In this document: positions 35,403 through 44,258 of the stretch, piece by piece
How the letters are laid out: every line of letters begins with the position of its first letter
How positions within the stretch are numbered: position 1 is the first letter of the stretch
DNA from: Anaerolineae bacterium
GTDB lineage: Bacteria > Chloroflexota > Anaerolineae > Promineifilales > Promineifilaceae
Length of the DNA: 64,000 nucleotides
Assembly: GCA_023954475.1 (NCBI GenBank)
Contig: JAMLHW010000001.1
Location: 62,001-126,000, forward strand
Direction of reading: 5' to 3'
Program-made: the position numbers and the translations under genes
Notes under the pieces: model-generated
The model's database searches: none
The model's input: the letters and a program-made list of their open reading frames with translations, nothing else
What the model was told of the DNA's origin: nothing

Positions 35403-36479
35403 ATGACAGAAATTGACGCCGACCTTATCAACGAACTAGACGGACAGCGATCCGCAACACCGCCCGGCTTACTCAGCAAACAAGAAAAAGATGTGCTCAT
35501 TGAACGCGCCTTCGTTGGGCTGTACCGCTGGTATGTCTCCCGCTCGCAAACGACGCGCAATTGGAATCCCAACACCGACTTCGACTGGCGCAGTCTGCGT
35601 ACCGATCATTCTACAGAACTAAATCACATCATCGAAGGGTTTTTTGCCGTCGAACAATATGTGCCCGACTACGTGCTCAAGCTGCTGCAAATCATTCGCC
35701 GCAGCTATGGCCGTTCCCACTTCCACATCCGCTGGGGATCGGAAGAGGAAAAGCACTCGGATTTGTGGGAAAACGCGCTGCTTTTCTCCCGCTATCGCTC
35801 GCCGGAATGGATCGCCGATTACAAAGTGATGCTGCGCGAGAACGAGTACGATTTGCCCTGGGACGATCCGATGTCAATGATTTTCTACACGGTGATTCAG
35901 GAACGGGCGACGCAGGTCAACTACCTCAATACCGGCCTGATTGCCGCAGGGAAAAATGACGATCCCACGTATGCAGACGATGTCGATCCCGTCCTGGCGC
36001 AAGTGGCCAAGGTCATCGCAATTGATGAAGCGGCGCACTACAATTTTTTCCTGGAAGGGGCGCGTCTCTTTTTGTACTACTATCCGGCTGAAGCGCTGGA
36101 AGCATTGCATAATGTCATCAAGTTTTTCGCCATGCCGGCGGGCAATTTGATTCCCAACTACGATCGCTTTTCGGAAACAGTGGCGCGTGCCTGTATTTAT
36201 GGCCCGCGTGAACATCTGCGCGATGTGGTCGATGTAGCGCTAAAGAATTTGAGCATTGAGAATTATCGTGCCTTGCGCAAAGGCATCAACCGCATTCGGC
36301 AGGTTCCACAAACGGATGGGACGATGCGCGACACGGGAATTTTTGATGTACTCGATTACGATGGGGTGGAGAAGAAGGTACAGAAGTTATTCGGCCGAAT
36401 CGAAGCCTACGAACAAAAAGTCGGGTTTGACGAAGTCGATCCTACCCATTTCATCGCCAGCGGCATCACTCGCCCCTGA
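35403..36479 (+). CDS. Acyl-ACP desaturase-like diiron protein
   Basis: A 358-residue ferritin-like diiron protein. The two iron-binding motifs are EEEKHSD (near 114) and DEAAHYN (near 208), in helices typical of soluble stearoyl-ACP desaturases. It would insert a double bond into acyl-ACP for membrane lipids. AAGGAG precedes the ATG at 35403, which I prefer to an in-frame ATG 54 bases upstream. A TTACAAT element lies about 70 bases upstream. Confidence 0.85.
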   Translation: MTEIDADLINELDGQRSATPPGLLSKQEKDVLIERAFVGLYRWYVSRSQTTRNWNPNTDFDWRSLRTDHSTELNHIIEGFFAVEQYVPDYVLKLLQIIRRSYGRSHFHIRWGSEEEKHSDLWENALLFSRYRSPEWIADYKVMLRENEYDLPWDDPMSMIFYTVIQERATQVNYLNTGLIAAGKNDDPTYADDVDPVLAQVAKVIAIDEAAHYNFFLEGARLFLYYYPAEALEALHNVIKFFAMPAGNLIPNYDRFSETVARACIYGPREHLRDVVDVALKNLSIENYRALRKGINRIRQVPQTDGTMRDTGIFDVLDYDGVEKKVQKLFGRIEAYEQKVGFDEVDPTHFIASGITRP

Positions 36480-36486
36480 TCGATCC

Positions 36487-36520
36487 AAAAAGGCGCAGAT
36501 TGATCAAATCTGCGCCTTTT
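36487..36520. terminator. Bidirectional terminator, desaturase / protease
   Basis: AAAAAGGCGCAGATT and its complement with a five-base loop, giving T-rich ends on both strands between two convergent genes. Confidence 0.9.
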
Positions 36521-36539
36521 AGCATTGCAATCCGGACTG

Positions 36540-39131
36540 CTATTCCACAGCTATCTGCGCGTACGTCTGCGTCGGATTTCCGTCCAAATCTTCTACGATA
36601 AAGCCAACCACATAGTTGCCGACCGGTGCGTCCAGTTCAACCCACGTCCACGGCTCCTCGCCAAAAGTCAGCGTGCCGCCTTCCTGGGCTGCGACATTTG
36701 CTACGCGACCTTGTGCGTCGAGATCGTACCATTTTTCCAGCACGGTAAACGAATCACCCACTTTCGGCACAATCTCCCGTGGCGCACCAGATCCGTTTTC
36801 GCCGGTAAAACCAAAAACCTGTTGCAGTTCGCCATCGCGGAAGTACAGTCGTGCATACCGTTCTTCGCCATCGCCGTAGTGGTAAATACCATCTACCGTA
36901 TACATCGCATCCTCAAAGCCGGCTCCGTACGTTTCCGGCGTAAAGAGGGCCACAACCGAATTGGTCCCATCGTCAATCGCTTGCAAGAACGGCTCCCATT
37001 CAAACTCCATCGTGAATTCGCCCTCGCCCCAAACTGGATAGTACACTCCGTTGACTTCGACTGTGTTAGGACTTTCCAGATAATCACTGTCGGCAACCCA
37101 GATTGAATTGGCTTGCTCATCATAAAGTCCAACGAACAAGTAAACATAGCCGATGTTGTCACCACTGATGTCGGTAGTGAGCAATACAGGTTGGTCAGGC
37201 GCGGCAACACTCGAGGCTGCTTTGACTGGTGTCACGGTAACGCCGCCGGCAGCGGGCGCACGCACTGATGCAATATCGGGTATCGTAGCAGGTGCCGTCG
37301 CGGCTGCCGCGTTGAACGAACGACCGGTATAGTGATATGCAAGGAAATCATCCCACAACGTCGTATCTACAAAACGCTCAGCAACGGCATTGTACGATTG
37401 CGGGCCTGTCTGCGGATTGCCGTAGAGCTGCGAGTTGGGGAAATAAACCGAGACACCTGTTGCTCCGGGTTTTCCCGCACCGTGTTTCTCAGCAATCACC
37501 GCCTGGTTGAGAGCAGCGATCACACCATCAGCCGCTGCCGTAATATCGCTGTCGCGTGTTTGTTGCTTCAGCAAAGCGGCAAAGTGACCGAGATCAATGT
37601 AGGATGGCGGCACGCTTTTGCCAAAAATACTGGTGAATGATTGTGAGTATTGCCGGGCCTGTGACACAGCGCGTTGGTTCGCATCCTGCAATTCGTAGGA
37701 TAGATTGTTTACACTATCAACTAATTGTGGTATTTGCTGCAAATCGATGGCGGTCAGCGTGCTGTTTTGGCCAAGCTGTGCTGCCACCTGCTGCGCGGAG
37801 GGTGCGCCGAACAGACCACCACGCGCAAACTCTGCCCGCGCCTGATCGTCGACGATGCGCTGATCTTCTGAAATGTAGCTGTCGACAATGTAACGACCCA
37901 GATCAGCACCGGTCACGCTTGGGTTATTGAGTAAATCGCGCAGGAATCCGGTGTAGGCCCAGCCCAAAGCCGGTTCTGTTTCCTGTGAGGCAACAGCGTA
38001 GCGAGCGTGTGGCTCAAGTGCGCTGAACACTTCCAGGTGGCCCATCAAACAAGCATCCATACCAATCAGTTCAAATTTGTCAATGCCGGTTTCGGCACGA
38101 ATCTGGGTGAGTGCTTCATCCAGTTCCATCAGATACAGTTCATCACCGAGTACCTGGGTCAGCGGAATGCTGCGATCGACGGTGCTGCGCTGACCTCCGG
38201 TGTCAGGGTCGGTCCAGCCGCCTGGCCAACCCATGCCATGATCAGACATGATCAACACGTGTTTATCGGCCGGGAATGTTTCAACCGCCCAGGTGACAAA
38301 ATCGACCAGCGTCTGACCGTCGGACATGTTGACTTCGCCAATGTCCATGACTTCTTCAGAGGTGATTCGGCCGAGATCGCGATCCTGCCCAATGTAAAAG
38401 CGTTTTGTGCCGGTCCAGTTGCCGTCACCGCTGTAACCTCCGCGATACCGATCGACTTGGGCGACAATGTGAACGTTGTCGCTGGAGCCAATGCGCTCAG
38501 CTTCGTTGAGGTCGAGGTAGATATCCTGCTCAAGCACTTTATCATCGGCGTCCTGATACATCATGATGAGCCAGGTGTCGCCTTCACCGTCGAACACGGG
38601 TGCGACGAATTCTTCGTTAGTGGTTACGGCATTGTTTTCGCCGGCAGTGAAGCCGTCAAGTGATGATGACTGCGATTCGGCCGAACCAACCTCTGCCGAT
38701 CCCGAACTAACCGGCTCAAACACCTGACCGCTACTGCTGTTATCATCGCCTCCGAACAAAGTCATCACAATAAACGCGCAGACGAATAGCAGCACAATAC
38801 CGATCAAAACAACCGGTGGCAAGCGCATGCCACCGCCACTACCTGAAGCTGACGGCGGTCGCGATGGCGGGCGTGTTGTGCCGCCACCGGATGGCGGTTT
38901 GCTCGATGAGGTCGGCTTACTCTGGCTACTGGGGCGATCGCGTCGTGAGGCTTCAGCTCTTTCGCGGTTACCTTCAGAACTACTGCGTCGTCTGCGGCGT
39001 ACACGGACTTTGCGTTTGCCGTCATTGCTGGAGGTTAAGAGTGGTTGTGTGCCCCATTCGGCCGAATTCGGCCCCGCTATTTGTATGCCTGGTACGGTCA
39101 CCCACCGGGAATTCTTGCTGGTAAAATTCAT
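36540..39131 (-). CDS. Membrane-anchored clostripain-like (C11) peptidase
   Basis: An 863-residue protein. The cytoplasmic N-terminus (about 100 residues) is very basic and Ser/Pro-rich (KVRVRRRRRSSS). One membrane span follows (VVLIGIVLLFVCAFIVM, about 108-125), then a Ser-rich linker. A clostripain-type caspase-fold peptidase comes next: catalytic His in IMSDHGMGWPG near residue 296 and Cys in GMDACLMGH near 360. A beta-rich C-terminal region of about 250 residues completes it. It probably cleaves after basic residues outside the membrane. GAGGGA precedes the ATG. Confidence 0.87.
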   Translation of the reverse strand: MNFTSKNSRWVTVPGIQIAGPNSAEWGTQPLLTSSNDGKRKVRVRRRRRSSSEGNRERAEASRRDRPSSQSKPTSSSKPPSGGGTTRPPSRPPSASGSGGGMRLPPVVLIGIVLLFVCAFIVMTLFGGDDNSSSGQVFEPVSSGSAEVGSAESQSSSLDGFTAGENNAVTTNEEFVAPVFDGEGDTWLIMMYQDADDKVLEQDIYLDLNEAERIGSSDNVHIVAQVDRYRGGYSGDGNWTGTKRFYIGQDRDLGRITSEEVMDIGEVNMSDGQTLVDFVTWAVETFPADKHVLIMSDHGMGWPGGWTDPDTGGQRSTVDRSIPLTQVLGDELYLMELDEALTQIRAETGIDKFELIGMDACLMGHLEVFSALEPHARYAVASQETEPALGWAYTGFLRDLLNNPSVTGADLGRYIVDSYISEDQRIVDDQARAEFARGGLFGAPSAQQVAAQLGQNSTLTAIDLQQIPQLVDSVNNLSYELQDANQRAVSQARQYSQSFTSIFGKSVPPSYIDLGHFAALLKQQTRDSDITAAADGVIAALNQAVIAEKHGAGKPGATGVSVYFPNSQLYGNPQTGPQSYNAVAERFVDTTLWDDFLAYHYTGRSFNAAAATAPATIPDIASVRAPAAGGVTVTPVKAASSVAAPDQPVLLTTDISGDNIGYVYLFVGLYDEQANSIWVADSDYLESPNTVEVNGVYYPVWGEGEFTMEFEWEPFLQAIDDGTNSVVALFTPETYGAGFEDAMYTVDGIYHYGDGEERYARLYFRDGELQQVFGFTGENGSGAPREIVPKVGDSFTVLEKWYDLDAQGRVANVAAQEGGTLTFGEEPWTWVELDAPVGNYVVGFIVEDLDGNPTQTYAQIAVE

Positions 39132-39220
39132 GAGTCCCTCTATCGATCAGATGCTTGTCCCATTATAAGCTTTTCACTATAAAGTTTGTCGTACGAAACG
39201 TGAAGATCGTCACAATTCGA

Positions 39221-40369
39221 TCACCGACTGCCTCGCAAACCGTGTTGACGCAGTTCAGTGGAGGACAAATCGACACGAAAATCGGGAATCGGCCGAAACA
39301 ATTCCTCAAATCCCGTTGGCACGTCAAGTTCATTTGCCGCACCAAAACTACCGTCTTTTTGTAGGCGTCCGGCAACGAGAAACCGACATCCGGCAGTCTG
39401 CAATTCTGCAAGCGCCTGCTGAATACCGAGTTCAGCACCGCCATAGAAACGACGCTGCAGCACACGTACAGCCGTATCGTAGCCGACGACAAAAGTTGCT
39501 CCAGGGAAAATACGGGCTTTCTCGACAAACGTCGCAGCACTACTGATATAAACCGGCCAGCGTCCGGCAAATTGCGCCAATCTTCCCAAAATCATATCGA
39601 TGGGCAGTGCAGGCTTATCTGCATTGAAAGCAGGTATCTCCATGGCGACAGGTAACCCCGTCATTGCCATGGCAGCTTGTGCCAGGGCCAAATGTCCGGC
39701 GTGGAGGGGGTTAAATGAGCCGGATAGCAGCAATTGCGGTTGCACGCCAGCAACGCGTACGCGACCATCTGCATGAACACCAACGAAAATCCGTTCACCG
39801 CGCAACAACTGTTCAATGGGCTTGCGCAGATCGGTAATTGTCGTTTCCAACACATCGCCGTTGTACATTTCCAGCTGCAACTGATCGTTCAGGCCATAAA
39901 CTGACGCGATGGCGTTGAGAATCACGCGACTGACGAGTGCTTCTTCCCCGTCGCGATCACGCGCACCTTTGTCTAGCTTCAAATAGATACTGACCACACG
40001 TTCAGGTGTCCAAACAGCAATATGGGCACGATGATCACCGCGTTTCGGCCGATCGGTAGCAATGGTAGCGGTACAGGCAGCGCCAATTGGTGGCGTGCCA
40101 TCCTGTATCAGCCACTGCGCTCGACTGAGTGCGCGCCCGGCGAGCTGGCGTCCGGTTTCGGCCGAAACATATTGCTCCGGTGTCTGCTCGAGAAAATCAT
40201 CAAATGCAGCGCTGTTATACGGGATCAACGCCTCAAGCAGTGTGCGGCTGGCACCGGCAACACCCAACAACCACGCTATCGCCTGTGCCCCTGCGCCTGC
40301 ACTGACCAACACCAACTTACCGTTAGCATTGTGAATCGATTCAACCAGACGGCGTATGTCATTTTTCAT
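39221..40369 (-). CDS. PncC/CinA-C-like domain fused to a NadD-like nucleotidyltransferase
   Basis: A 382-residue fusion. Residues about 1-190 match the CinA C-terminal/PncC family (NMN deamidase): KLVLVSAGAGAQAIAWLLG, LSRAQWLIQ, and GIGA-like PIGAACTATIATDRPKRGDHRAHI. Residues about 215-382 have the nucleotidyltransferase signature LLSGSFNPLHAGHLALAQ and a late VDLSSTELR, as in NadD. Together they could salvage NMN to NaMN and then make NaAD. That is inference from known family activities. The active-site loop of the first domain is atypical and needs checking. The -10 lies six bases before the ATG. Confidence 0.82.
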   Translation of the reverse strand: MKNDIRRLVESIHNANGKLVLVSAGAGAQAIAWLLGVAGASRTLLEALIPYNSAAFDDFLEQTPEQYVSAETGRQLAGRALSRAQWLIQDGTPPIGAACTATIATDRPKRGDHRAHIAVWTPERVVSIYLKLDKGARDRDGEEALVSRVILNAIASVYGLNDQLQLEMYNGDVLETTITDLRKPIEQLLRGERIFVGVHADGRVRVAGVQPQLLLSGSFNPLHAGHLALAQAAMAMTGLPVAMEIPAFNADKPALPIDMILGRLAQFAGRWPVYISSAATFVEKARIFPGATFVVGYDTAVRVLQRRFYGGAELGIQQALAELQTAGCRFLVAGRLQKDGSFGAANELDVPTGFEELFRPIPDFRVDLSSTELRQHGLRGSR

Positions 40370-40375
40370 GGCATG

Positions 40376-40381
40376 ATTGTA
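40376..40381 (-). promoter_or_regulatory. -10 element, leaderless PncC-fusion mRNA
   Basis: TACAAT on the minus strand ends six bases before the ATG at 40369, and there is no Shine-Dalgarno. Confidence 0.6.
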
Positions 40382-40516
40382 ACACAGCCGGAATTTAGCA
40401 ATTACCCCGGCGCAACATGATGCAGTCAAATTGCTTTATGTCGTTAAAATTATTTTGTTCAATCATTCGTTCAAGTCGGATAAAACCGATAAATTTGAAT
40501 TATTCAATCAAACGGT

Positions 40517-40546
40517 TTGACCAGACTCGCTAGAGTACGGGATAAT
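40517..40546 (+). promoter_or_regulatory. Promoter of a leaderless GT-C gene
   Basis: TTGACC (40517-40522), 18 bases, GATAAT (40541-40546), then six bases to ATG 40553. The predicted transcription start coincides with the start codon. Confidence 0.75.
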
Positions 40547-40552
40547 ACCATT

Positions 40553-42526
40553 ATGGATGCAGATATAAATCAGCAAGATCACGACAAAGCCATGGCAATC
40601 GCTTATGCGCTGATAGGCGGGGGATTGTTGGTGCTTTTGAGCCAATTTGTCATGCATGAACGACCACATGAAGAGCGCTGGCAAGTTACGGTGCTTACTG
40701 TGATTGGAGCAGGTTTTTTTGCTGTTGGCCTCTGGCAATCCCAAACGACGCACCGGTTAGCGGGAAAGCGTTTATTGCAGGTAGCCGACTTTTTCGGCGT
40801 GCACGTTGGACAAGTTGTGCTACTTGTTCTTGCAGCTTGTTTTGCTGTGTTGACACGGTTAGCGGCCGGCAGCGGTCTAATGGCATGGCATGCGTGGGCA
40901 GCGTTGCTGTCATGGGCACTGGCGTGGACTTGTGTGATTGCAGGTAGCAACCGCAATGGGCGAGGGCGCATCGGCCGATTGGCGACATGGGAAATTGGTC
41001 TATTGGCAGCGCTGTTTATCGCTGCATTGGCGCTGCGCAGCTACAACATTGCCGGCATTCCCACAACGTTGGCTGGCGATGAAGCGTCGGCCGGCCTATC
41101 GGCCATTACCTGGCTGAATGGAGAAGCGAATAATCTATTCAGCATGGGCTGGTTCTCGTTTCCATCGCTGTTTTACGCCTTACAAAGTGTGAGCATTGGC
41201 CTTATCGGCCGAAATATCGAAGCGCTGCGCCTCTTATCAGCATTTGCCGGAGCGTTCACTGTAGTCGGACTTTATCTGCTTGCCCGTTCTCTTTTTGGGC
41301 AGTTGACGGCGTTTTTGGCAGCGGCATGTCTGGTAGCCAACCATTTTCACGTCCACTTCAGCCGGATCGGCTTACAAAATATTTGGGACGGCTTATTTCT
41401 CGTCATCGCCTTTGGCGGGCTATGGCACGGCTGGAAAAAAGGATGGCGCGGCGGATTCATCATTTGTGGCATTGCTCTCGGACTAGGGCAATATTTTTAC
41501 GTCGGTTTTCGCATAGTACCGCTTTTGGTAATAATATGGTCGATAAGTGCTGCCATTGTACAGTTTGACACGTTCAAAAAGAGATTACCCGACCTCATTT
41601 TGTCAGTCTATACGGCACTGATCATCTATTTGCCCCTGGCCTTATTCTATATCGAGAATCCGGTTGACTTCAACGCCCCATTGGAGCGTGTAACCATATT
41701 TAACGGCTGGCTGGATCAGATGGTACACGCCACAGGAAGCGCTGAATGGTCGATTATCCTCCAGCAAGCATGGCAAGCGGCGCAAGGTATCACCCATTTG
41801 CCGTTGCAACACTGGTATCCTGCCGGAGAACCGTTGCTCCTGGCCGGTGCAGCCGGCTTGTTTTTATTGGGTTTGCTGATTGCTGTGCTGCGTTTTGACT
41901 TGCGCTATTGGCTGGTATTATTGCCGCTGTTGGGCGTGATCGCGATCAGCGCGTTGAGTATGGATGTACCCGCTGCGCAACGCTACGTGCTGGCAGCGCC
42001 GTCGGTGGCCATATTGGTAGCATTGCCTCTTGCAGAGACAGCAAAATGGGTAGCCCGGGCCTGGCCTCAATTTCGGCCGATTGCGATCACTACTGCCATT
42101 ATCATCATCGCAATGTTGATGGTATTTGATATCGATTTCTACTTTAACGAATCGGCCGATAACTATTATCTGGGTGGAGGCAATGCATACACAGCTATGT
42201 ATATCGTCGATTATCTGGAGCAGCAGCAGAATCCGCATCCAATCGTCTACTTTTTCGGCTGGCCCCGCATGGGCTATTTGAGCATTTCTTCAATCCCTTA
42301 TCTGGCCCCTTATGCAGAGGGCATTGACGTCAACGAACCGCTTAACCAACCACCAGATTGGGAGCTGACCGGCGAAACAGCATTTCTGTTTTTGCCGGAA
42401 CGTGTCTCAGACCTCACTTGGGTAGAGAAAGCATACCCTGGCGGTATCATGACTAGTTGGCTGGATGAGAAAGAGGATCTGCAATTCATCGTTTACACGG
42501 TGTCTACAACGCAAGCAGGCTCTTAG
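40553..42526 (+). CDS. GT-C family glycosyltransferase (ArnT/PMT-like)
   Basis: A 657-residue polytopic protein with about 13 membrane spans. The first long loop contains LAGDEASAGLSAI, a DE pair typical of polyprenyl-phosphate-sugar-dependent GT-C enzymes. This is followed by the FSFPSLFYAL segment common in the ArnT/Pmt superfamily. A soluble C-terminal part of about 130 residues follows. It probably moves a sugar from a lipid carrier to an acceptor outside the membrane. The start at 40553 gives a charged N-terminus and leaves the promoter upstream. Confidence 0.82.
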   Translation: MDADINQQDHDKAMAIAYALIGGGLLVLLSQFVMHERPHEERWQVTVLTVIGAGFFAVGLWQSQTTHRLAGKRLLQVADFFGVHVGQVVLLVLAACFAVLTRLAAGSGLMAWHAWAALLSWALAWTCVIAGSNRNGRGRIGRLATWEIGLLAALFIAALALRSYNIAGIPTTLAGDEASAGLSAITWLNGEANNLFSMGWFSFPSLFYALQSVSIGLIGRNIEALRLLSAFAGAFTVVGLYLLARSLFGQLTAFLAAACLVANHFHVHFSRIGLQNIWDGLFLVIAFGGLWHGWKKGWRGGFIICGIALGLGQYFYVGFRIVPLLVIIWSISAAIVQFDTFKKRLPDLILSVYTALIIYLPLALFYIENPVDFNAPLERVTIFNGWLDQMVHATGSAEWSIILQQAWQAAQGITHLPLQHWYPAGEPLLLAGAAGLFLLGLLIAVLRFDLRYWLVLLPLLGVIAISALSMDVPAAQRYVLAAPSVAILVALPLAETAKWVARAWPQFRPIAITTAIIIIAMLMVFDIDFYFNESADNYYLGGGNAYTAMYIVDYLEQQQNPHPIVYFFGWPRMGYLSISSIPYLAPYAEGIDVNEPLNQPPDWELTGETAFLFLPERVSDLTWVEKAYPGGIMTSWLDEKEDLQFIVYTVSTTQAGS

Positions 42527-42611
42527 CCGTCAATGCAGAAAACGGGTTTTACGGGCTTGTTACAGCTATAGTCTGGCTAAAACCAGTTTCTCTACTATGG
42601 AGAGATAAGTT

Positions 42612-43214
42612 ATGACAACTAAACCCAAACGCATCATCGTCGGCATGTCTGGCGCGAGCGGTGCCGTTTATGGCATTCGTTTGCTGGAAGTGCTGCGTGA
42701 TGTGCCGCATGTGGAAACACATCTGGTTGTCAGTAGCGCCGCTGCACAGACAATCAGCCTTGAAACTGATTTTACGCCGTCACAGGTTGAGGCAATAGCC
42801 GATGTGGTTTACCGGTTTCGTGACATCGCAGCGGCAATTTCATCAGGTTCTTTCAAAACAGCCGGAATGGTAGTCGTGCCCTGTTCGATGAAGACCTTGT
42901 CGGGCATCGCCTACTCATTTAGCGATAATTTGTTGCTGCGAGCGGCTGATGTTGTCCTCAAAGATCGGCGGCGCCTGATATTGGTTTCACGTGAAACACC
43001 TTTGCACCTGGGGCATCTGCGTGCCATGACACAGGCAGTTGAAATGGGTGCCATTCTCGCGCCACCCATGCCCGCATTCTACCATCGGCCGAAAACTATC
43101 GATGACATCATAAACCAATCAGTCAATCGCATTCTCGATCTGCTCGAAATCGAACTGCCTCGAGATTTGTTCACTCGCTGGCAGGGGGCAGGACAAAGCG
43201 CACACAATGAGTAG
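42612..43214 (+). CDS. ubiX: Flavin prenyltransferase UbiX
   Basis: A 200-residue enzyme that makes prenylated FMN for UbiD-type decarboxylases. The N-terminal GMSGASGAVYGIRLLE binds FMN phosphate. VVPCSMKTLSGIAYS and VSRETPLHLGHLRAM are family signatures, and the C-terminal part has the usual ILDLL helix. GGAGAG precedes the ATG. It overlaps the next gene by eight bases. No ubiD is in the window. Confidence 0.94.
   Translation: MTTKPKRIIVGMSGASGAVYGIRLLEVLRDVPHVETHLVVSSAAAQTISLETDFTPSQVEAIADVVYRFRDIAAAISSGSFKTAGMVVVPCSMKTLSGIAYSFSDNLLLRAADVVLKDRRRLILVSRETPLHLGHLRAMTQAVEMGAILAPPMPAFYHRPKTIDDIINQSVNRILDLLEIELPRDLFTRWQGAGQSAHNE
42983..42998. promoter_or_regulatory. parS-like site inside ubiX (15 of 16)
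   Basis: GGTTTCACGTGAAACA differs from the bacterial parS consensus TGTTnCACGTGAAACA only in the first base. It also encodes the conserved UbiX segment VSRET, so it could arise by chance from coding needs. Confidence 0.5.
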
Positions 43215-43662
43215 TCCCCGCGAACGTGCCCTGGCATATGTGCGGACACACAACGTCGTCACACTGGCAACAAGCGGCCCGGAAGGCATCTGGGCTGCAG
43301 CCGTTTTCTACGCTGAAGACAGTTTTAAGCTGATCTTCTTATCGGCCGAACATACCCGTCATGCCCGTAATATAGCCAGTCAGTCACATGTTGCCGCTAC
43401 AATTCAAGAAGATTATGCTGATTGGCCCGGTATTCAAGGTATTCAACTCGAAGGCACCGCACGAAAATTGTCGGGAGCAGAACGCGAAAAAGCCGTCAAC
43501 CGCTACAAAGTCAAATACCCATTCGTCGACCGGCCGATTACCAGCCTAGCAACGGCACTGAGCAAAGTCAGTTGGTACGTCATCGAACCGCAGCGCCTCT
43601 ACTTTGTCGACAACACGCGCGGTTTCGGCCATCGCGACGAAATCGATCTCAACATAGGATGA
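43207..43662 (+). CDS. Pyridoxamine 5'-phosphate oxidase-like FMN-binding protein
   Basis: A 151-residue split-barrel protein. VVTLATSGPEGIWAAAVFYA and LIFLSAEHTRHARNI are typical of the PNPOx-like family that binds FMN or F420. The eight-base overlap with ubiX suggests co-expression with flavin prenylation. A specific reaction cannot be given. Confidence 0.85.
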   Translation: MSSPRERALAYVRTHNVVTLATSGPEGIWAAAVFYAEDSFKLIFLSAEHTRHARNIASQSHVAATIQEDYADWPGIQGIQLEGTARKLSGAEREKAVNRYKVKYPFVDRPITSLATALSKVSWYVIEPQRLYFVDNTRGFGHRDEIDLNIG

Positions 43663-43670
43663 CAATTAAC

Positions 43671-44258
43671 TCACAATTCTGCAGCGTCCGGTGCCTGTGA
43701 CGAAACTCCCTCAAACAACTCGTCTACAAGCGACGCCAGCTCAGCAAAAATAGGATAGCGATCTGACTCGGGGTTATTCTCTAGCAGGCTGGAGACTACC
43801 GCCCGGTAATACCATGCCTGCTGTTGCTCGTCTCGACTGAATCCTTTCCACATTGTCTGTCCGTTTTTTTGCTTACTCCGCTGCAAATGGTAGAGATTGT
43901 GGTACTTGTCGGCTGCACCGACCAACTTCACTCGCAATGGGGCTTCCCGATATTGCGCGATGGCCGTTTGTTTACGGATTTCCCATTTCTTACCCTGAGG
44001 CTCCGTACAAGCCGCGACAATAGCAGCGATTTCCTCACCGAATTCTGCTTGAATCTCTTCCATGGAAACAGAGGTGTCCTCTATCGTGTCGTGCAGCAGC
44101 GCGGCAGCAATCGTATTCTCATCGCAATCCATCCCAAGCAATATCATCGCAACGCCAAATGGATGTGCTATAACCGGCATATTGCCACGCTTGCGCCGTT
44201 GACCTGCATGCGCCCGTGCAGCAAAGCCAATAGCTTTATCAACTTGCTCAGAGATCAT
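43671..44258 (-). CDS. HD-domain phosphohydrolase (MESH1/SpoT-hydrolase-like)
   Basis: A 195-residue metal-dependent HD protein. The early ARAHAGQRRKRG and VIAHPFGVAMIL match the (p)ppGpp-hydrolase fold. AALLHDTIEDT holds the HD pair with the ED next to it, and AADKYHNLYHLQ holds the last Asp. Small single-domain members can hydrolyse alarmones or related nucleotides. There is no synthetase domain. Its ATG overlaps the stop of the upstream NYN gene, so the two are an operon. Confidence 0.85.
   Translation of the reverse strand: MISEQVDKAIGFAARAHAGQRRKRGNMPVIAHPFGVAMILLGMDCDENTIAAALLHDTIEDTSVSMEEIQAEFGEEIAAIVAACTEPQGKKWEIRKQTAIAQYREAPLRVKLVGAADKYHNLYHLQRSKQKNGQTMWKGFSRDEQQQAWYYRAVVSSLLENNPESDRYPIFAELASLVDELFEGVSSQAPDAAEL

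Noticed and set aside
43671-44258. Full RelA/SpoT alarmone synthetase-hydrolase
   Set aside because: Only the HD hydrolase-like domain is present in 195 residues; no synthetase domain follows.
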